The notes beneath the pieces were generated by a model that did not search any database, was not told the DNA's origin, and saw nothing but the letters and a program-made list of their open reading frames with translations. Of a stretch of 47,727 nucleotides of DNA, positions 40,570-47,298 are shown piece by piece (the stretch's first letter is position 1; the number at the start of each line of letters is the position of its first letter). The stretch is from positions 1 through 47,727 of IMG/VR virus record IMGVR_UViG_3300042456_000346. The stretch is one strand, 5' to 3'. This DNA comes from a virus. The translations under genes were made by a program, and so were the position numbers.

Positions 40570-40868
40570 GGTTTCAACGCCTCAAAGGCTATCTGAGATT
40601 CGGTCGAACGGTTGCCACGGTAGTCCTGATCGGCGATTCGGCGGAGGGCGGATTCTAGGTGGCGGATGCGGTCAACCAGATTGAGAGTGTGTATGTTCAG
40701 CTTCTTGAACGATTCGTTCGCCGCTTTCAGTTCTTGCTGAGCCTTGTCATTCTGTTTCTCAAGGCAGAATGCGTAGTCGTTTTGATAGTATTTTCGGCCA
40801 CAATGCATTTCGTCTCCACCCGCCGTTATTGTCATTGGCCAGCCGCATTTTTCGCAAGTATCGCTCAT
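40566..40868 (-). CDS. zinc-ribbon plus coiled-coil small protein
   Basis: 100 residues. DTCEKCGWPMTITAGGDEMH is followed by a lone Cys at HCGRKYY and another at AFCLEK, a plausible zinc knuckle. After it comes a coiled coil (QQELKAANESFKKLN, VDRIRHLESALRRIAD), which is related to the DRIKRLEE coil of the array genes. It may therefore be a diverged member with an added metal site. Confidence 0.6.
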   Translation of the reverse strand: MSDTCEKCGWPMTITAGGDEMHCGRKYYQNDYAFCLEKQNDKAQQELKAANESFKKLNIHTLNLVDRIRHLESALRRIADQDYRGNRSTESQIAFEALKP

Positions 40869-41092
40869 GGCTTTGCCTCCTTAGATTGTTCCCACATTAC
40901 GGAACGTGGTTCGTCGGTGTAAAAATGTTGCACCATCATGTCCCCCGCTTCCTCCATCTGCTTGATGCGGTCTTCCAGTTGCTTGATCCGATCCTCCATC
41001 TTGCGGACTTCGAGAGCGATGAGTCGGAGTTCGCGGGACTGGTGGCAATTGGGAGACTCCGATAGGAAAAGGATTTTTTGCTCTACACTCAC
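40865..41092 (-). CDS. DRIKRLEE coiled-coil array protein 1
   Basis: 75 residues from GTG at 41092 (VSVEQKILFLSES); upstream frame is open to 41122 but overlaps the previous gene. Shares VSVEQxIL and the RELRLIALEVRKMEDRIKQL block with the genes at 41322 and 42225. It repeats DRIKQLEDRIKQMEEAGDMM and ends SKEAKP. The C-terminal codons supply the AAGGAGG ribosome binding site of the next gene. Function unknown; a coiled-coil oligomer is likely. Confidence 0.65.
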   Translation of the reverse strand: MSVEQKILFLSESPNCHQSRELRLIALEVRKMEDRIKQLEDRIKQMEEAGDMMVQHFYTDEPRSVMWEQSKEAKP

Positions 41093-41325
41093 AGCTTGGC
41101 CTCCTTCTTGGACTGTTTCCATTCACGCAATGCGGAATCCACATCCAATCCACCGATGTGACTTCGATTGTAAAGTAGCCAGATGAAAACCAAGTCTCCT
41201 GCGTCTTTCAGCTTCTCAATGTTGTCCTCCAGCCGCTTGATCCGCTCAAGAAGTTCTGTCTTGTCCCGACTTAGATCGCTGATCGCATTGCAATATGCGA
41301 CGTGTGCATCGACTATGTGGCTCAC
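41089..41325 (-). CDS. DRIKRLEE coiled-coil array protein 2
   Basis: 78 residues, GTG start at 41325 overlapping the upstream stop as GTGA. Coil ELLERIKRLEDNIEKLKDAG in the middle, then a Trp/Tyr-rich part (LVFIWLLYNRSHIGGLDV) and the tail KKEAKL. The start is seven bases after a full AAGGAGG encoded within the upstream gene. Confidence 0.65.
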   Translation of the reverse strand: MSHIVDAHVAYCNAISDLSRDKTELLERIKRLEDNIEKLKDAGDLVFIWLLYNRSHIGGLDVDSALREWKQSKKEAKL

Positions 41326-41342
41326 AGCTTGGCCTCCTTGGC
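41322..41342 (-). promoter_or_regulatory. embedded ribosome binding site at a GTGA junction (representative)
   Basis: The minus-strand sequence GCCAAGGAGGCCAAGCTGTG encodes A-K-E-A-K-L and the overlapping TGA stop, and at the same time supplies AAGGAGG seven bases before the GTG start of the next gene. The same arrangement appears at the junctions near 41089, 41654, 41965, 42446, 42679 and 42909. It decides the GTG starts used here for the array genes. Confidence 0.8.
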
Positions 41343-41657
41343 TTTGCGCCAGTTGGCTATCTGCTTCTGATCGTAAGAATCGTGACAGATTTCCTCATAA
41401 GCATTCGCCATTTCATCCCCCGCCTCCTCCAGCCGCTTGATCTTCGCGATTGCATCCTCGTAGGACATCATAGTCGCAAGACTGTTTGCTGCCGCAACAG
41501 TGCGAGCCTCCTCCAGCCGCTTGATGCGGTCCTCTAGTTGTTTGATCCGATCCTCCCTCTTGCGGACTTCAAGAGCGATGGCGCGGAGTTCGCGGGAGTC
41601 GCGCCATGCTGAAACATTCGCGTTCACTACGTCCAGTATTCGTTGTTCCACACTCAC
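41322..41657 (-). CDS. DRIKRLEE coiled-coil array protein 3
   Basis: 111 residues from GTG at 41657. VSVEQRILDVV, then RELRAIALEVRKREDRIKQL, DRIKRLEEARTVAAAN and IAKIKRLEEAGDEMANAYEE: three coil cassettes in one protein, showing internal expansion. Ends KAKEAKL. The proteins at 40865 and 42225 share its N-terminal half almost word for word, so these three are recent relatives. Confidence 0.65.
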   Translation of the reverse strand: MSVEQRILDVVNANVSAWRDSRELRAIALEVRKREDRIKQLEDRIKRLEEARTVAAANSLATMMSYEDAIAKIKRLEEAGDEMANAYEEICHDSYDQKQIANWRKAKEAKL

Positions 41658-41968
41658 AGCTTGTCCTCCTTGGCTTTGGTCCAAAATTCCTGACCCACAC
41701 GCTCAGACCATGGGAACATCGCATCCCCCGCCTCCTCCAACCGCTTGATGCGGTTGTTTGCTGCAATAAGTTCATCAAGGGCTTTGCAGTGACTTCTGGA
41801 ATGTTCAGAAAAATCTCTCAGAACCTTCTCAGTTACGAACACCGCATCATCTCGCTCCTTAGTCACCGCGTTGAGTTCGCGTTCCATGAGCTTCATCTCA
41901 CCGGCTAGATCGTACATCGTGGCGTGAGGTTTAAAGTACGCCGCATCCGTCCTCGGTGTATCGCTCAC
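41654..41968 (-). CDS. DRIKRLEE coiled-coil array protein 4
   Basis: 104 residues from GTG at 41968. N-terminus VSDTPRTDAAYF matches the MSDTPRTDA start of the neighbouring gene; then LMERELNAVTKERDDAVFVT, a coil, LIAANNRIKRLEEAGDAMFP and a tail KAKEDKL. SDTPRTDA N-termini are common in phage proteins I know. Mixed ancestry within the array is visible. Confidence 0.65.
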   Translation of the reverse strand: MSDTPRTDAAYFKPHATMYDLAGEMKLMERELNAVTKERDDAVFVTEKVLRDFSEHSRSHCKALDELIAANNRIKRLEEAGDAMFPWSERVGQEFWTKAKEDKL

Positions 41969-42228
41969 GGCTTGGCCTCCTTGGCTTCGAGTGCTTCTGA
42001 CGATTTGTCGATTGCGTACCAGCAAGCGTCTATCATTGCTCGATTGTTGTTGTCGCGGTTCCAGTATTCTCTAATGCACTCAAGCGCCTCCTCCAGCCGC
42101 TTGATGCGGTCGTTGGCTGCGTTAAGTTCGCGTTCGAGTTTCCTAGCGAAAAACGATCCAACAACGAAATGATGATCATCTAAGGAGTGTGGTAATTCTT
42201 CCGCATCCGTCCTCGGTGTATCGCTCAT
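41965..42228 (-). CDS. DRIKRLEE coiled-coil array protein 5
   Basis: 87 residues, ATG at 42228 (MSDTPRTDAEELPHSL). ARKLERELNAANDRIKRLEE is the conserved coil, followed by ALECIREYWNRDNNNRAMID and tail EAKEAKP. The stop overlaps the next GTG. Its N-terminus pairs it with the gene at 41654. Confidence 0.65.
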   Translation of the reverse strand: MSDTPRTDAEELPHSLDDHHFVVGSFFARKLERELNAANDRIKRLEEALECIREYWNRDNNNRAMIDACWYAIDKSSEALEAKEAKP

Positions 42229-42449
42229 TGCTTCCTCCTCTCCTCCTCCAGAATCGCCAGCATACCGCTCGCAACATGACCGTCTGAGCCGTCCCTAAAA
42301 AACGCCATTGCTGCTCGGTGAATGCGGTCTTCCAGTTGCTTGATCCGATCCTCCATCTTGCGGGCTTCAAGAGCGATTGCGCGGAGTTCTTTACCGTAGA
42401 ACCAGCTCGGTGCTTCAGCGATGTCCAGTATTCGTTGTTCAACACTCAC
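42225..42449 (-). CDS. DRIKRLEE coiled-coil array protein 6
   Basis: 74 residues from GTG at 42449 (VSVEQRILDIAEAP). Contains RELRAIALEARKMEDRIKQL-type block (KELRAIALEARKMEDRIKQL here) and DRIHRAAMAF in place of the second coil; it ends in LEEERRKQ and not the usual tail, so the following gene's ribosome binding site (GAGGAGAGGAGG) is encoded by EEERR. Function unknown. Confidence 0.65.
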   Translation of the reverse strand: MSVEQRILDIAEAPSWFYGKELRAIALEARKMEDRIKQLEDRIHRAAMAFFRDGSDGHVASGMLAILEEERRKQ

Positions 42450-42682
42450 AGCTTGGCCTCCTTGGCTTTGTTCCACTGCTTAATTGCTTCCGATTGCAGG
42501 AAACTGATGTCTCCCGTGTTTTTTGGGCAGAAATACCACAGCAACGCATTACCCGCATCCTCCAGCCGCTTGATGCGGGCTTTGAGTTCCTCTTGGTTTT
42601 GCTGGTTGTGGTTTTCGGTGGCTATCAGGTCCATATCAATCTTAGCTGCAGTTGAACTTGTGAAACATTCAATGGCACTCAC
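42446..42682 (-). CDS. DRIKRLEE coiled-coil array protein 7
   Basis: 78 residues, GTG at 42682. Unrelated N-terminus (SAIECFTSSTAAKIDMDLIA), then EELKARIKRLEDAGNALLWY and the tail KQWNKAKEAKL. The retained coil plus tail with a replaced N-terminus shows that modules are shuffled in this array. Confidence 0.6.
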   Translation of the reverse strand: MSAIECFTSSTAAKIDMDLIATENHNQQNQEELKARIKRLEDAGNALLWYFCPKNTGDISFLQSEAIKQWNKAKEAKL

Positions 42683-42912
42683 GGCTTGGCCTCCTTGGCT
42701 TGTAGTGCGACTCTTGCTGCGATTATCGCTGACTGCTCTTCAGGATTCCAGAATCCAGCGTCTCCGCTGTTGGCCAGATCAACGATCCATTTTACGGTGC
42801 CTTCGAGCGCCTCCTCCAGCCGCTTGATGCGGTCTTTCAAAGCAATTATTTCTTGGCTTTGTAGAGCGTTCAGTTTATTGCATTTTACCCATTCGTTTTG
42901 TTCAGTTTTCAC
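42679..42912 (-). CDS. DRIKRLEE coiled-coil array protein 8
   Basis: 77 residues, GTG at 42912. N-terminal coil LQSQEIIALKDRIKRLEEAL, then WIVDLANSGDAGFWNPEEQS and the tail ALQAKEAKP. GTGA and ATGA type overlaps on both sides. Function unknown. Confidence 0.6.
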   Translation of the reverse strand: MKTEQNEWVKCNKLNALQSQEIIALKDRIKRLEEALEGTVKWIVDLANSGDAGFWNPEEQSAIIAARVALQAKEAKP

Positions 42913-43148
42913 AGCTTGGCCTCCCTCGCTTTGAGCATTGCGTCGGCTGCTGCGTATGCAGCTTTTGCGTCATCATCCCAAGTTGGGCATCCTCCATTAG
43001 CAATCAACCCCTGCAACGCCGCCGCTGCGAAGTAGTCCCTAAGTGCCATCCCGCTTTGCGGACTTGTGTGTCCATCAGCTCCAGTTCGAGGAAACGCCGG
43101 CCCTCCGTCGTTGATCATTTTCGTGGGGTCAGGAATATGATCGTTCAT
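42909..43148 (-). CDS. small conserved phage protein (DGGPAFP type)
   Basis: 79 residues from the ATG at 43148, overlapping the upstream stop. Contains MINDGGPAFPRTGADGHTSP, QSGMALRDYFAAAALQGLIA, a pair of motifs I know from many phages (NDGGPAFP..., GMSLRDYFAA.ALQG); function unknown. It ends KAREAKL with the same embedded ribosome binding site as the array genes. Confidence 0.7.
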   Translation of the reverse strand: MNDHIPDPTKMINDGGPAFPRTGADGHTSPQSGMALRDYFAAAALQGLIANGGCPTWDDDAKAAYAAADAMLKAREAKL

Positions 43149-43498
43149 TTCGCCTCCTCCACGACCCCACAGGGTTTCCAAGTAACCCCGCCGTCGGTGC
43201 TGTGTTCGTATTTCTCACACCAGTCCTTTCTGTTTTCTTCGCTGGATGTGCGGTCGATCAACCAACGTGTTTTTGGGTGTTCACGATTCCTCGCCTGCGC
43301 CCCTAGCGGCACCTCATCCGCAGTCCACGGGCGGAGGACAGGGGTGGGTTTGATGTGGTATGCGCTTATGTCGTTAACCCAATTCCAAGATGGATTATCT
43401 GTCGCTTGAGGGGAAGTTACAAACTCCGATACCACTTCCTTCCCATCCACAAATGCCTGCATGACACGGATGGCTTCTTTGGTTTGTTCGATGTTCAT
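43145..43498 (-). CDS. hypothetical protein
   Basis: 117 residues. TKEAIRVMQAFVDGKEVVSE at the N-terminus, then WNWVNDISAYHIKPTP, LRPWTADEVPLGAQARNREH and YEHSTDGGVTWKPCGVVEE. The pattern RPWTxxEVPxGAxxR...KxW is one I recall from phage proteins of unknown function. Tail VEEAK again lies over a GGAGG sequence for the next gene. Confidence 0.65.
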   Translation of the reverse strand: MNIEQTKEAIRVMQAFVDGKEVVSEFVTSPQATDNPSWNWVNDISAYHIKPTPVLRPWTADEVPLGAQARNREHPKTRWLIDRTSSEENRKDWCEKYEHSTDGGVTWKPCGVVEEAK

Positions 43499-43689
43499 TG
43501 CTTGTCCTCCACTTTTACCATCTCCACAAAGTTCAATCGGTTCTTTTCGTTTATCGCGATGCCCAATCCGCTGCGACGACAGTAGAGTTCAATTGCGTTG
43601 TAGACCCTTTCGCTTGTTGGCTTGGGCAGATAGAGTTCTAGCAGCCCTCTGAATGTGATGCAGAACGTTTCCTCGGTTTTCTTGCTCAT
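43495..43689 (-). CDS. small hypothetical protein
   Basis: 64 residues. TFCITFRGLLELYLPKPTSE then RVYNAIELYCRRSGLGIAIN suggests a short helical DNA-binding-like or oligomeric protein, but I do not recognise the family. ATGA overlaps on both sides, next to the RHH-like gene. Confidence 0.6.
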   Translation of the reverse strand: MSKKTEETFCITFRGLLELYLPKPTSERVYNAIELYCRRSGLGIAINEKNRLNFVEMVKVEDKQ

Positions 43690-43853
43690 TGTTGCTCCTT
43701 TCGCTTGAGGTATTCTTGAATCGCTTCGTCGGCCACGCCTTGCATGTTGTAGCCGTTCTTTTGAGCGTACGACTTCAACTCGGCATGAGTCTCAGGACTG
43801 ACCAACACAAACTTCACCGGCTCTCGAACTCGCTTTGGTTTTTTATCGTTCAT
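43686..43853 (-). CDS. ribbon-helix-helix-like small protein 2
   Basis: 55 residues: basic start MNDKKPKRVREP, strand VKFVLVSPETHAELKSYAQK, turn NGYNMQGVADEAIQEYLKRK. Strand plus two helices fits an Arc/CopG-type repressor. Its stop overlaps the next start (ATGA). It and the 60-residue RHH-like gene flank the coiled-coil array on both sides. Confidence 0.6.
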   Translation of the reverse strand: MNDKKPKRVREPVKFVLVSPETHAELKSYAQKNGYNMQGVADEAIQEYLKRKEQQ

Positions 43854-43908
43854 TGTATTCTTAGGTTTTGAGCGTTATCGCGGAATGCGCTCCCCTCCGT
43901 GATACTGA

Positions 43909-44331
43909 TTAGAAAGGCTTCTCTTCAGGTAAGAGCGGAGCCGCTGCCTTCATCTTCTTCACACGGTATGCCTTCTTCTTCTCGCCATTCTCTTCGTATT
44001 CTTCAATGCCAACCGTGATGGCCAACTCCAATCCGATCATCGACCGGAGGAATGCGGCGTAACTGCCCTTCTTGCCGAGGAAATCCACTTCGGTTCCGTC
44101 CGGCACGTTATGATTCGTCGCTGCCACAAGCTGGTTCACACGGAACCAGACATTCTCCTGGTTGATGAAACGGTCGGTGATGCTCAATCCATCATCGGTG
44201 ACAAACCTCACTTTGCAGACCTCTCGACCCTTGGCGTCGAGACTCTCTTCGACCTTGGTAACGGTGACGATGTACTCGCCTTCTGCGTTGATGTAATTGG
44301 TTTCTGCGTCTTTACGATTTACGGTAAACAT
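43909..44331 (-). CDS. DUF669-like protein (putative ssDNA-associated)
   Basis: 140 residues. GEYIVTVTKVEESLDAKGRE, VRFVTDDGLSITDRFINQEN, an OB-like set of strands, VPDGTEVDFLGKKGSYAAFL and YRVKKMKAA near the end. Length and position between exonuclease and helicase genes agree with the DUF669 family, which accompanies phage recombination genes and is thought to bind single-stranded DNA. No catalytic motif. Confidence 0.6.
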   Translation of the reverse strand: MFTVNRKDAETNYINAEGEYIVTVTKVEESLDAKGREVCKVRFVTDDGLSITDRFINQENVWFRVNQLVAATNHNVPDGTEVDFLGKKGSYAAFLRSMIGLELAITVGIEEYEENGEKKKAYRVKKMKAAAPLLPEEKPF

Positions 44332-44348
44332 GGGTTCTGATTTTGTTG

Positions 44349-45143
44349 TTATTGTTCGGATTTATTCAAGACCCACTTAGGGCATGAAAGAGTTTGCACG
44401 GCTGTCGGATAAGCTGGCCAACTATCCAGTGCTTTGCATTCGTGGAGCAGCGTGATGGACTTCCTGCGAAGGTTCGCACCGGCCTGAAGCCATTCGGAGT
44501 CCAGCTTGTAGATGCCAATCGCATACGGTGCCTTACGCTCGACCGCTACGAAGATGAAGTTCTCCGCGCCTGTCATCTCCAGATAATGCGCGGCTTGAAT
44601 GTGGTAACCAAAACTCGTTACGGTACGGCTGAAGCCTTCAACCGTCGCGTCGTCGGTCGTCTTAATATCGACGAGCGTATGGTCTTCAATCCACAGATCG
44701 GGACGCGCCTTGAGAGGTAGGCCAGTCTCCTCGTCTTCAGCGAAAACGCTCGCCTCGATCTTGTGCGGCAGATGAATGATGTCCCAGAACGGATGGCGGC
44801 GGACGCTGTTCGCGACGCCCTGGATTTCAATGTCCTCAGCGTGAGTCATGTGAATGCGTGACTTATGCTGCTCCTTCCACGCTTTGCCTTCCTTCGTACG
44901 ACCGTCGATGTCAGGCGGAACGACCGCAACGACCTGCGAGTATAAGTGCGGCTCCAGAACAGCGGTATGAATCGCCGTACCCATCTGCATCGCCTTCGTC
45001 GGATCCTGATGCTCCTCCAGCGCGGCTTTGTAGTGCGCCGGGGACTTGAGGATCTTGGTCATCATGCTTTTCGAGAGAGCGTCAACGGCATGGTACTTCT
45101 CAGCAGCCATGTTGAAATTGATGTGTCGGTTTAGAATGCTCAT
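44349..45143 (-). CDS. RecE/lambda-exonuclease-like PD-(D/E)XK nuclease
   Basis: 264 residues. His59 in MGTAIHTAVLEP, Asp149 in KARPDLWIED, Asp159-Ile-Lys161 in LVDIKTTDDA and the QAAHYLEM helix (Gln183, Tyr187). This is the Exo VIII (RecE)/Cas4-like layout that resects double-stranded ends 5' to 3'. The neighbouring annealing-type protein completes a two-gene recombination pair, with ATGA overlap. Confidence 0.8.
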   Translation of the reverse strand: MSILNRHINFNMAAEKYHAVDALSKSMMTKILKSPAHYKAALEEHQDPTKAMQMGTAIHTAVLEPHLYSQVVAVVPPDIDGRTKEGKAWKEQHKSRIHMTHAEDIEIQGVANSVRRHPFWDIIHLPHKIEASVFAEDEETGLPLKARPDLWIEDHTLVDIKTTDDATVEGFSRTVTSFGYHIQAAHYLEMTGAENFIFVAVERKAPYAIGIYKLDSEWLQAGANLRRKSITLLHECKALDSWPAYPTAVQTLSCPKWVLNKSEQ

Positions 45144-45973
45144 TCGGTCGGAGGGATAACGAACGCCTTGGCCTTGGAGATGAAACCATCCGCATCGGCG
45201 ATGATCATGTTGGCCACCTTGGTCGAGACATCGCGGAAGTTCTGACCTTCCTTGATGAGGTTCTTGGAGAGCAGGAACGCATTCGCTGCCTCAGAATGTG
45301 GCTCAAGAATCTGCTCCAATTTGTCTGTCAGCGAGAAGGCCGGTTCCGGCGTCACATTGACCGTCTGGCGCGTCGGAGCGGTCGGAGCGGGTGCTGGTGA
45401 GGTGGCGAAGTCGGCGGCTTCCTCGGGCGAATATAAACCGGCGACAACTTCAGGTGCGAGCATTCGAATCGCCTTCGAGATGCAGCGCGCACGGAGCATG
45501 GCCGACGGATCTTTCTGCCAACCGCTTCCAGGCTTAGCCGGTAGCAGGCCCGCAACCTTCGCGTCCTCGGTCGTGAATCCGATTTCGCATTCGTTGCCGT
45601 CGTACTTCCAGACGCCAATCGCAGCCGTCGAATCAAACTGCTTCCAGATGACCTTTCCGCCGCGAGTACGGTATCCGGCGAGCATCGCATCGGAACGCAT
45701 CGTCAAAGAGCCGTTCACAAGGTGAAACTCACGCTTGAAGTCGAACGGAGTCTTGCGCGTTGCCAGACATTCGAGAGCAATCATGTTGCCTTGCTCGTCC
45801 TTCTGGCAGTTGAAGACGCCGCTTCGGGCAATCCACGATCCTAGCTCCTTGACCGCTTCAAGGGAGGTTCCAATGCGGGAGTAGAATTCCGCGCTGTCAG
45901 AGCTGACCGAAGTCAGTGGTTGCGGTGGTGTCGGGGACGGTACTGCTACCGTCAGTGTGCTGTTGCTGTTCAT
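45140..45973 (-). CDS. RecT/Redbeta-like single-strand annealing protein
   Basis: 277 residues. EFYSRIGTSLEAVKELGSWI, LECLATRKTPFDFKREFHLV, DAMLAGYRTRGGKVIWKQF, and WQKDPSAMLRARCISKAIRM with APEVVAGLYSPEE, a signature of RecT-like annealases (WxxMPxxMLxxRAxSxAxR...PxxxxGxYxxEE). A Pro/Ala/Thr linker (about 194-215) leads to a C-terminal helical domain. It would pair with the RecE-like nuclease. The start overlaps the preceding HTH gene by 77 bases. Confidence 0.65.
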   Translation of the reverse strand: MNSNSTLTVAVPSPTPPQPLTSVSSDSAEFYSRIGTSLEAVKELGSWIARSGVFNCQKDEQGNMIALECLATRKTPFDFKREFHLVNGSLTMRSDAMLAGYRTRGGKVIWKQFDSTAAIGVWKYDGNECEIGFTTEDAKVAGLLPAKPGSGWQKDPSAMLRARCISKAIRMLAPEVVAGLYSPEEAADFATSPAPAPTAPTRQTVNVTPEPAFSLTDKLEQILEPHSEAANAFLLSKNLIKEGQNFRDVSTKVANMIIADADGFISKAKAFVIPPTE

Positions 45974-46190
45974 TTGTATTCGCTGTCTGTTTTGGTTTTC
46001 TCGGTGCGTACGGGTTCACGGCTCCGGTCATTGCTCGACTCTCAAGAATCGCCGCGATGTCGGCTTCCGTGAACAAAATGCGTCGGCCAATTCTCCTGTG
46101 CTGGATGCCATCGGTGCGAACGATACGCCGTAGCGTCTCGCAGCAGATTTGCAGCATCGCGGCTGTTTGTTTGGCGGTATAAACTTTCAA
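45897..46190 (-). CDS. excisionase-like HTH protein
   Basis: 97 residues. KVYTAKQTAAMLQICCETLR, RIVRTDGIQHRRIGRRILFT, EADIAAIL: the winged helix-turn-helix of MerR/excisionase type (helix TAAMLQICCETLRRIV, wing RRIGRRILFTEADI). A Thr/Gln-rich disordered tail follows. Since no integrase is present, it is more likely a transcription regulator of the early operon than a true excisionase. Confidence 0.65.
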   Translation of the reverse strand: MKVYTAKQTAAMLQICCETLRRIVRTDGIQHRRIGRRILFTEADIAAILESRAMTGAVNPYAPRKPKQTANTNEQQQHTDGSSTVPDTTATTDFGQL

Positions 46191-46204
46191 GGTTGAAAAG
46201 GGAT

Positions 46205-46335
46205 GGCAACCGGATGTTCATCAAGGGTGAAAATCCAAAAACCCCATCGCGAGTTCTCTTCGCGCTCTATTTCCGGTTGCCAAAAATTGGTCATCGTTGC
46301 GGATGTAGTGTTGCAGTTGTCGGGAGTCGTGTCAA
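46205..46335 (-). promoter_or_regulatory. putative internal promoter and inverted repeat upstream of the HTH gene
   Basis: In the 164-base gap 46191-46354, TTGACA on the minus strand (46330-46335) is followed after 17 bases by AACACT (46307-46312). Downstream lies a wide inverted repeat, GGCAACCGG (46205-46213) and CCGGTTGCC (46273-46281), which could form an attenuator-like stem in the 5' leader or two half-sites for a looping repressor. Confidence 0.4.
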
Positions 46336-46354
46336 CGGCGATTTGAAGATTTTT

Positions 46355-46768
46355 TCAACGACCGTGCGCCGCCAGCCTGTCGTAGATTTCCTTGAGGTAG
46401 GCTTCCTGCTCCGGCGTTCCACTCACGCCGCTTGAGTTTAGAAAGCTCACGCGCTGGTTCATCAGGTGCTTCTTCCGGCCAGCCCAATCTCGATCAGATT
46501 CCCCGTCGTTACGGTGGATTGTGTATGGCCCGTGGCTTAGCTCCAGCGTGTACGTTTCGGCATTCGGGTTGATCGGCTTCTGTGGAGGCTGCGGAATAAA
46601 GTCTTCCGATGAGGACTTTGATTTTGGCGATTCCAACAAGAATGCGATTTTTGAATCTCGCTCCCTGTTCATGGCTTCGCCGTCCTCAAGCCGCTTCAGG
46701 ACTTTCTGAAGGACAGCGGTGACTGTCTCCAGTTTCTCTTTCGTGACGAATTGATTGGTGGTTTCCAT
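46355..46768 (-). CDS. hypothetical early protein with coiled-coil N-terminus
   Basis: 137 residues. LETVTAVLQKVLKRLEDGEA coil at the N-terminus, a Ser/Lys/Pro-rich linker (KSKSSSEDFIPQPPQKPINP), a strand-rich part (ETYTLELSHGPYTIHRNDGE) and a charged helix (RDWAGRKKHLMNQRVSF). Not recognised. Confidence 0.6.
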   Translation of the reverse strand: METTNQFVTKEKLETVTAVLQKVLKRLEDGEAMNRERDSKIAFLLESPKSKSSSEDFIPQPPQKPINPNAETYTLELSHGPYTIHRNDGESDRDWAGRKKHLMNQRVSFLNSSGVSGTPEQEAYLKEIYDRLAAHGR

Positions 46769-46779
46769 AAGAGTTAGAT

Positions 46780-47259
46780 TTAGGCGATTACTTCGTTCAG
46801 GAGCTTCTTCATCTCATCGATGTCGTCCTCACCGTCGTTGGCGGTCGGCTCTTCAGCAGGAGCTTCCTCCTCGGAAGTCTTCTTGCCCTTTCGCTTGGAC
46901 TTGTTGCTCTTCTTCAGATCCTCGACATCCTTTGACAGTCTCCGAAGCTCGGATCGAACCGAAGCAACCTGTCGCTCCAAGGACCGATGCTCCCGCAGCA
47001 TCGACAGCTCGCTTGTCTCCGCATCGATCGGCCTGAACGAACACCCCTTCCATTGCCGCTCGATCTTGTCGAAGACCAGCACCCGACACTTCGGATGGCG
47101 CATCGAGTTGAAGAGCCGAACCGCCTTGGCCATGTCGCAGGACATCTCCTGGCAGATGTAGGCCAGTACTTCAGACTTCGCCGTGTCAACGTCGTGCGTC
47201 TTCGGCGGCATCTCGCTGAACATTTTTCTGGGGGTTTTACCCGATGGTAGAAAGCTCAT
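46780..47259 (-). CDS. first gene of the early operon, charged coiled-coil protein
   Basis: 159 residues. The N-terminal 75 residues look globular (ICQEMSCDMAKAVRLFNSMR, HPKCRVLVFDKIERQWKGCS); then a coiled coil (REHRSLERQVASVRSELRRL), a Lys-rich patch and a very acidic tail (EEEAPAEEPTANDGEDDIDE). It is the first gene after promoter B. Not recognised; acidic tails of this type occur on phage DNA-mimic or polymerase-interacting proteins, but nothing decides between such roles. Confidence 0.6.
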   Translation of the reverse strand: MSFLPSGKTPRKMFSEMPPKTHDVDTAKSEVLAYICQEMSCDMAKAVRLFNSMRHPKCRVLVFDKIERQWKGCSFRPIDAETSELSMLREHRSLERQVASVRSELRRLSKDVEDLKKSNKSKRKGKKTSEEEAPAEEPTANDGEDDIDEMKKLLNEVIA

Positions 47260-47269
47260 ATCGAACTCT

Positions 47270-47298
47270 AGTCTGCGGTTAGATCATCCTCTTGTCAA
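47270..47298 (-). promoter_or_regulatory. putative early promoter, version B
   Basis: TTGACA (47293-47298) on the minus strand, 17 bases, CAGACT (47270-47275). The -35 context GTGTTGACAAGAGGA is nearly the same as in version A at 23-40. It points at the first gene of the long replication operon. A perfect -35 and poor -10 suggest need for an activator or a host factor with relaxed -10 preference. Confidence 0.45.

Larger units (their letters stand above)
40949..42834 (-). repeat. dispersed 24-bp coding repeat of the coiled-coil array
   Basis: The sequence GACCGCATCAAGCGGCTGGA (minus strand; encodes DRIKRLE) recurs at about 40949-40972, 41225-41247, 41424-41443, 41508-41531, 41732-41754, 42088-42111, 42555-42580 and 42811-42834, with one to five differences each. 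The spacing is irregular (about 85-470 bp) and the units are coding, so this is not a CRISPR array. High nucleotide identity indicates recent duplication or gene conversion between neighbouring genes. Confidence 0.8.

Noticed and set aside
40949-42834. CRISPR-like regularly repeated 24-mers
   Set aside because: The repeats are coding (DRIKRLEE), irregularly spaced and imperfect, with genes in between instead of spacers.
45897-46190. Excisionase as evidence for a temperate phage
   Set aside because: The winged-HTH pattern is shared by many regulators and no integrase, attachment site or repressor is visible.
5254-47275. Shared 11-mer CAGACTAGAGT at 5254-5264 and (minus strand) 47265-47275
   Set aside because: Both lie near promoters, but an 11-base match between two places in a 47-kb genome is expected by chance.
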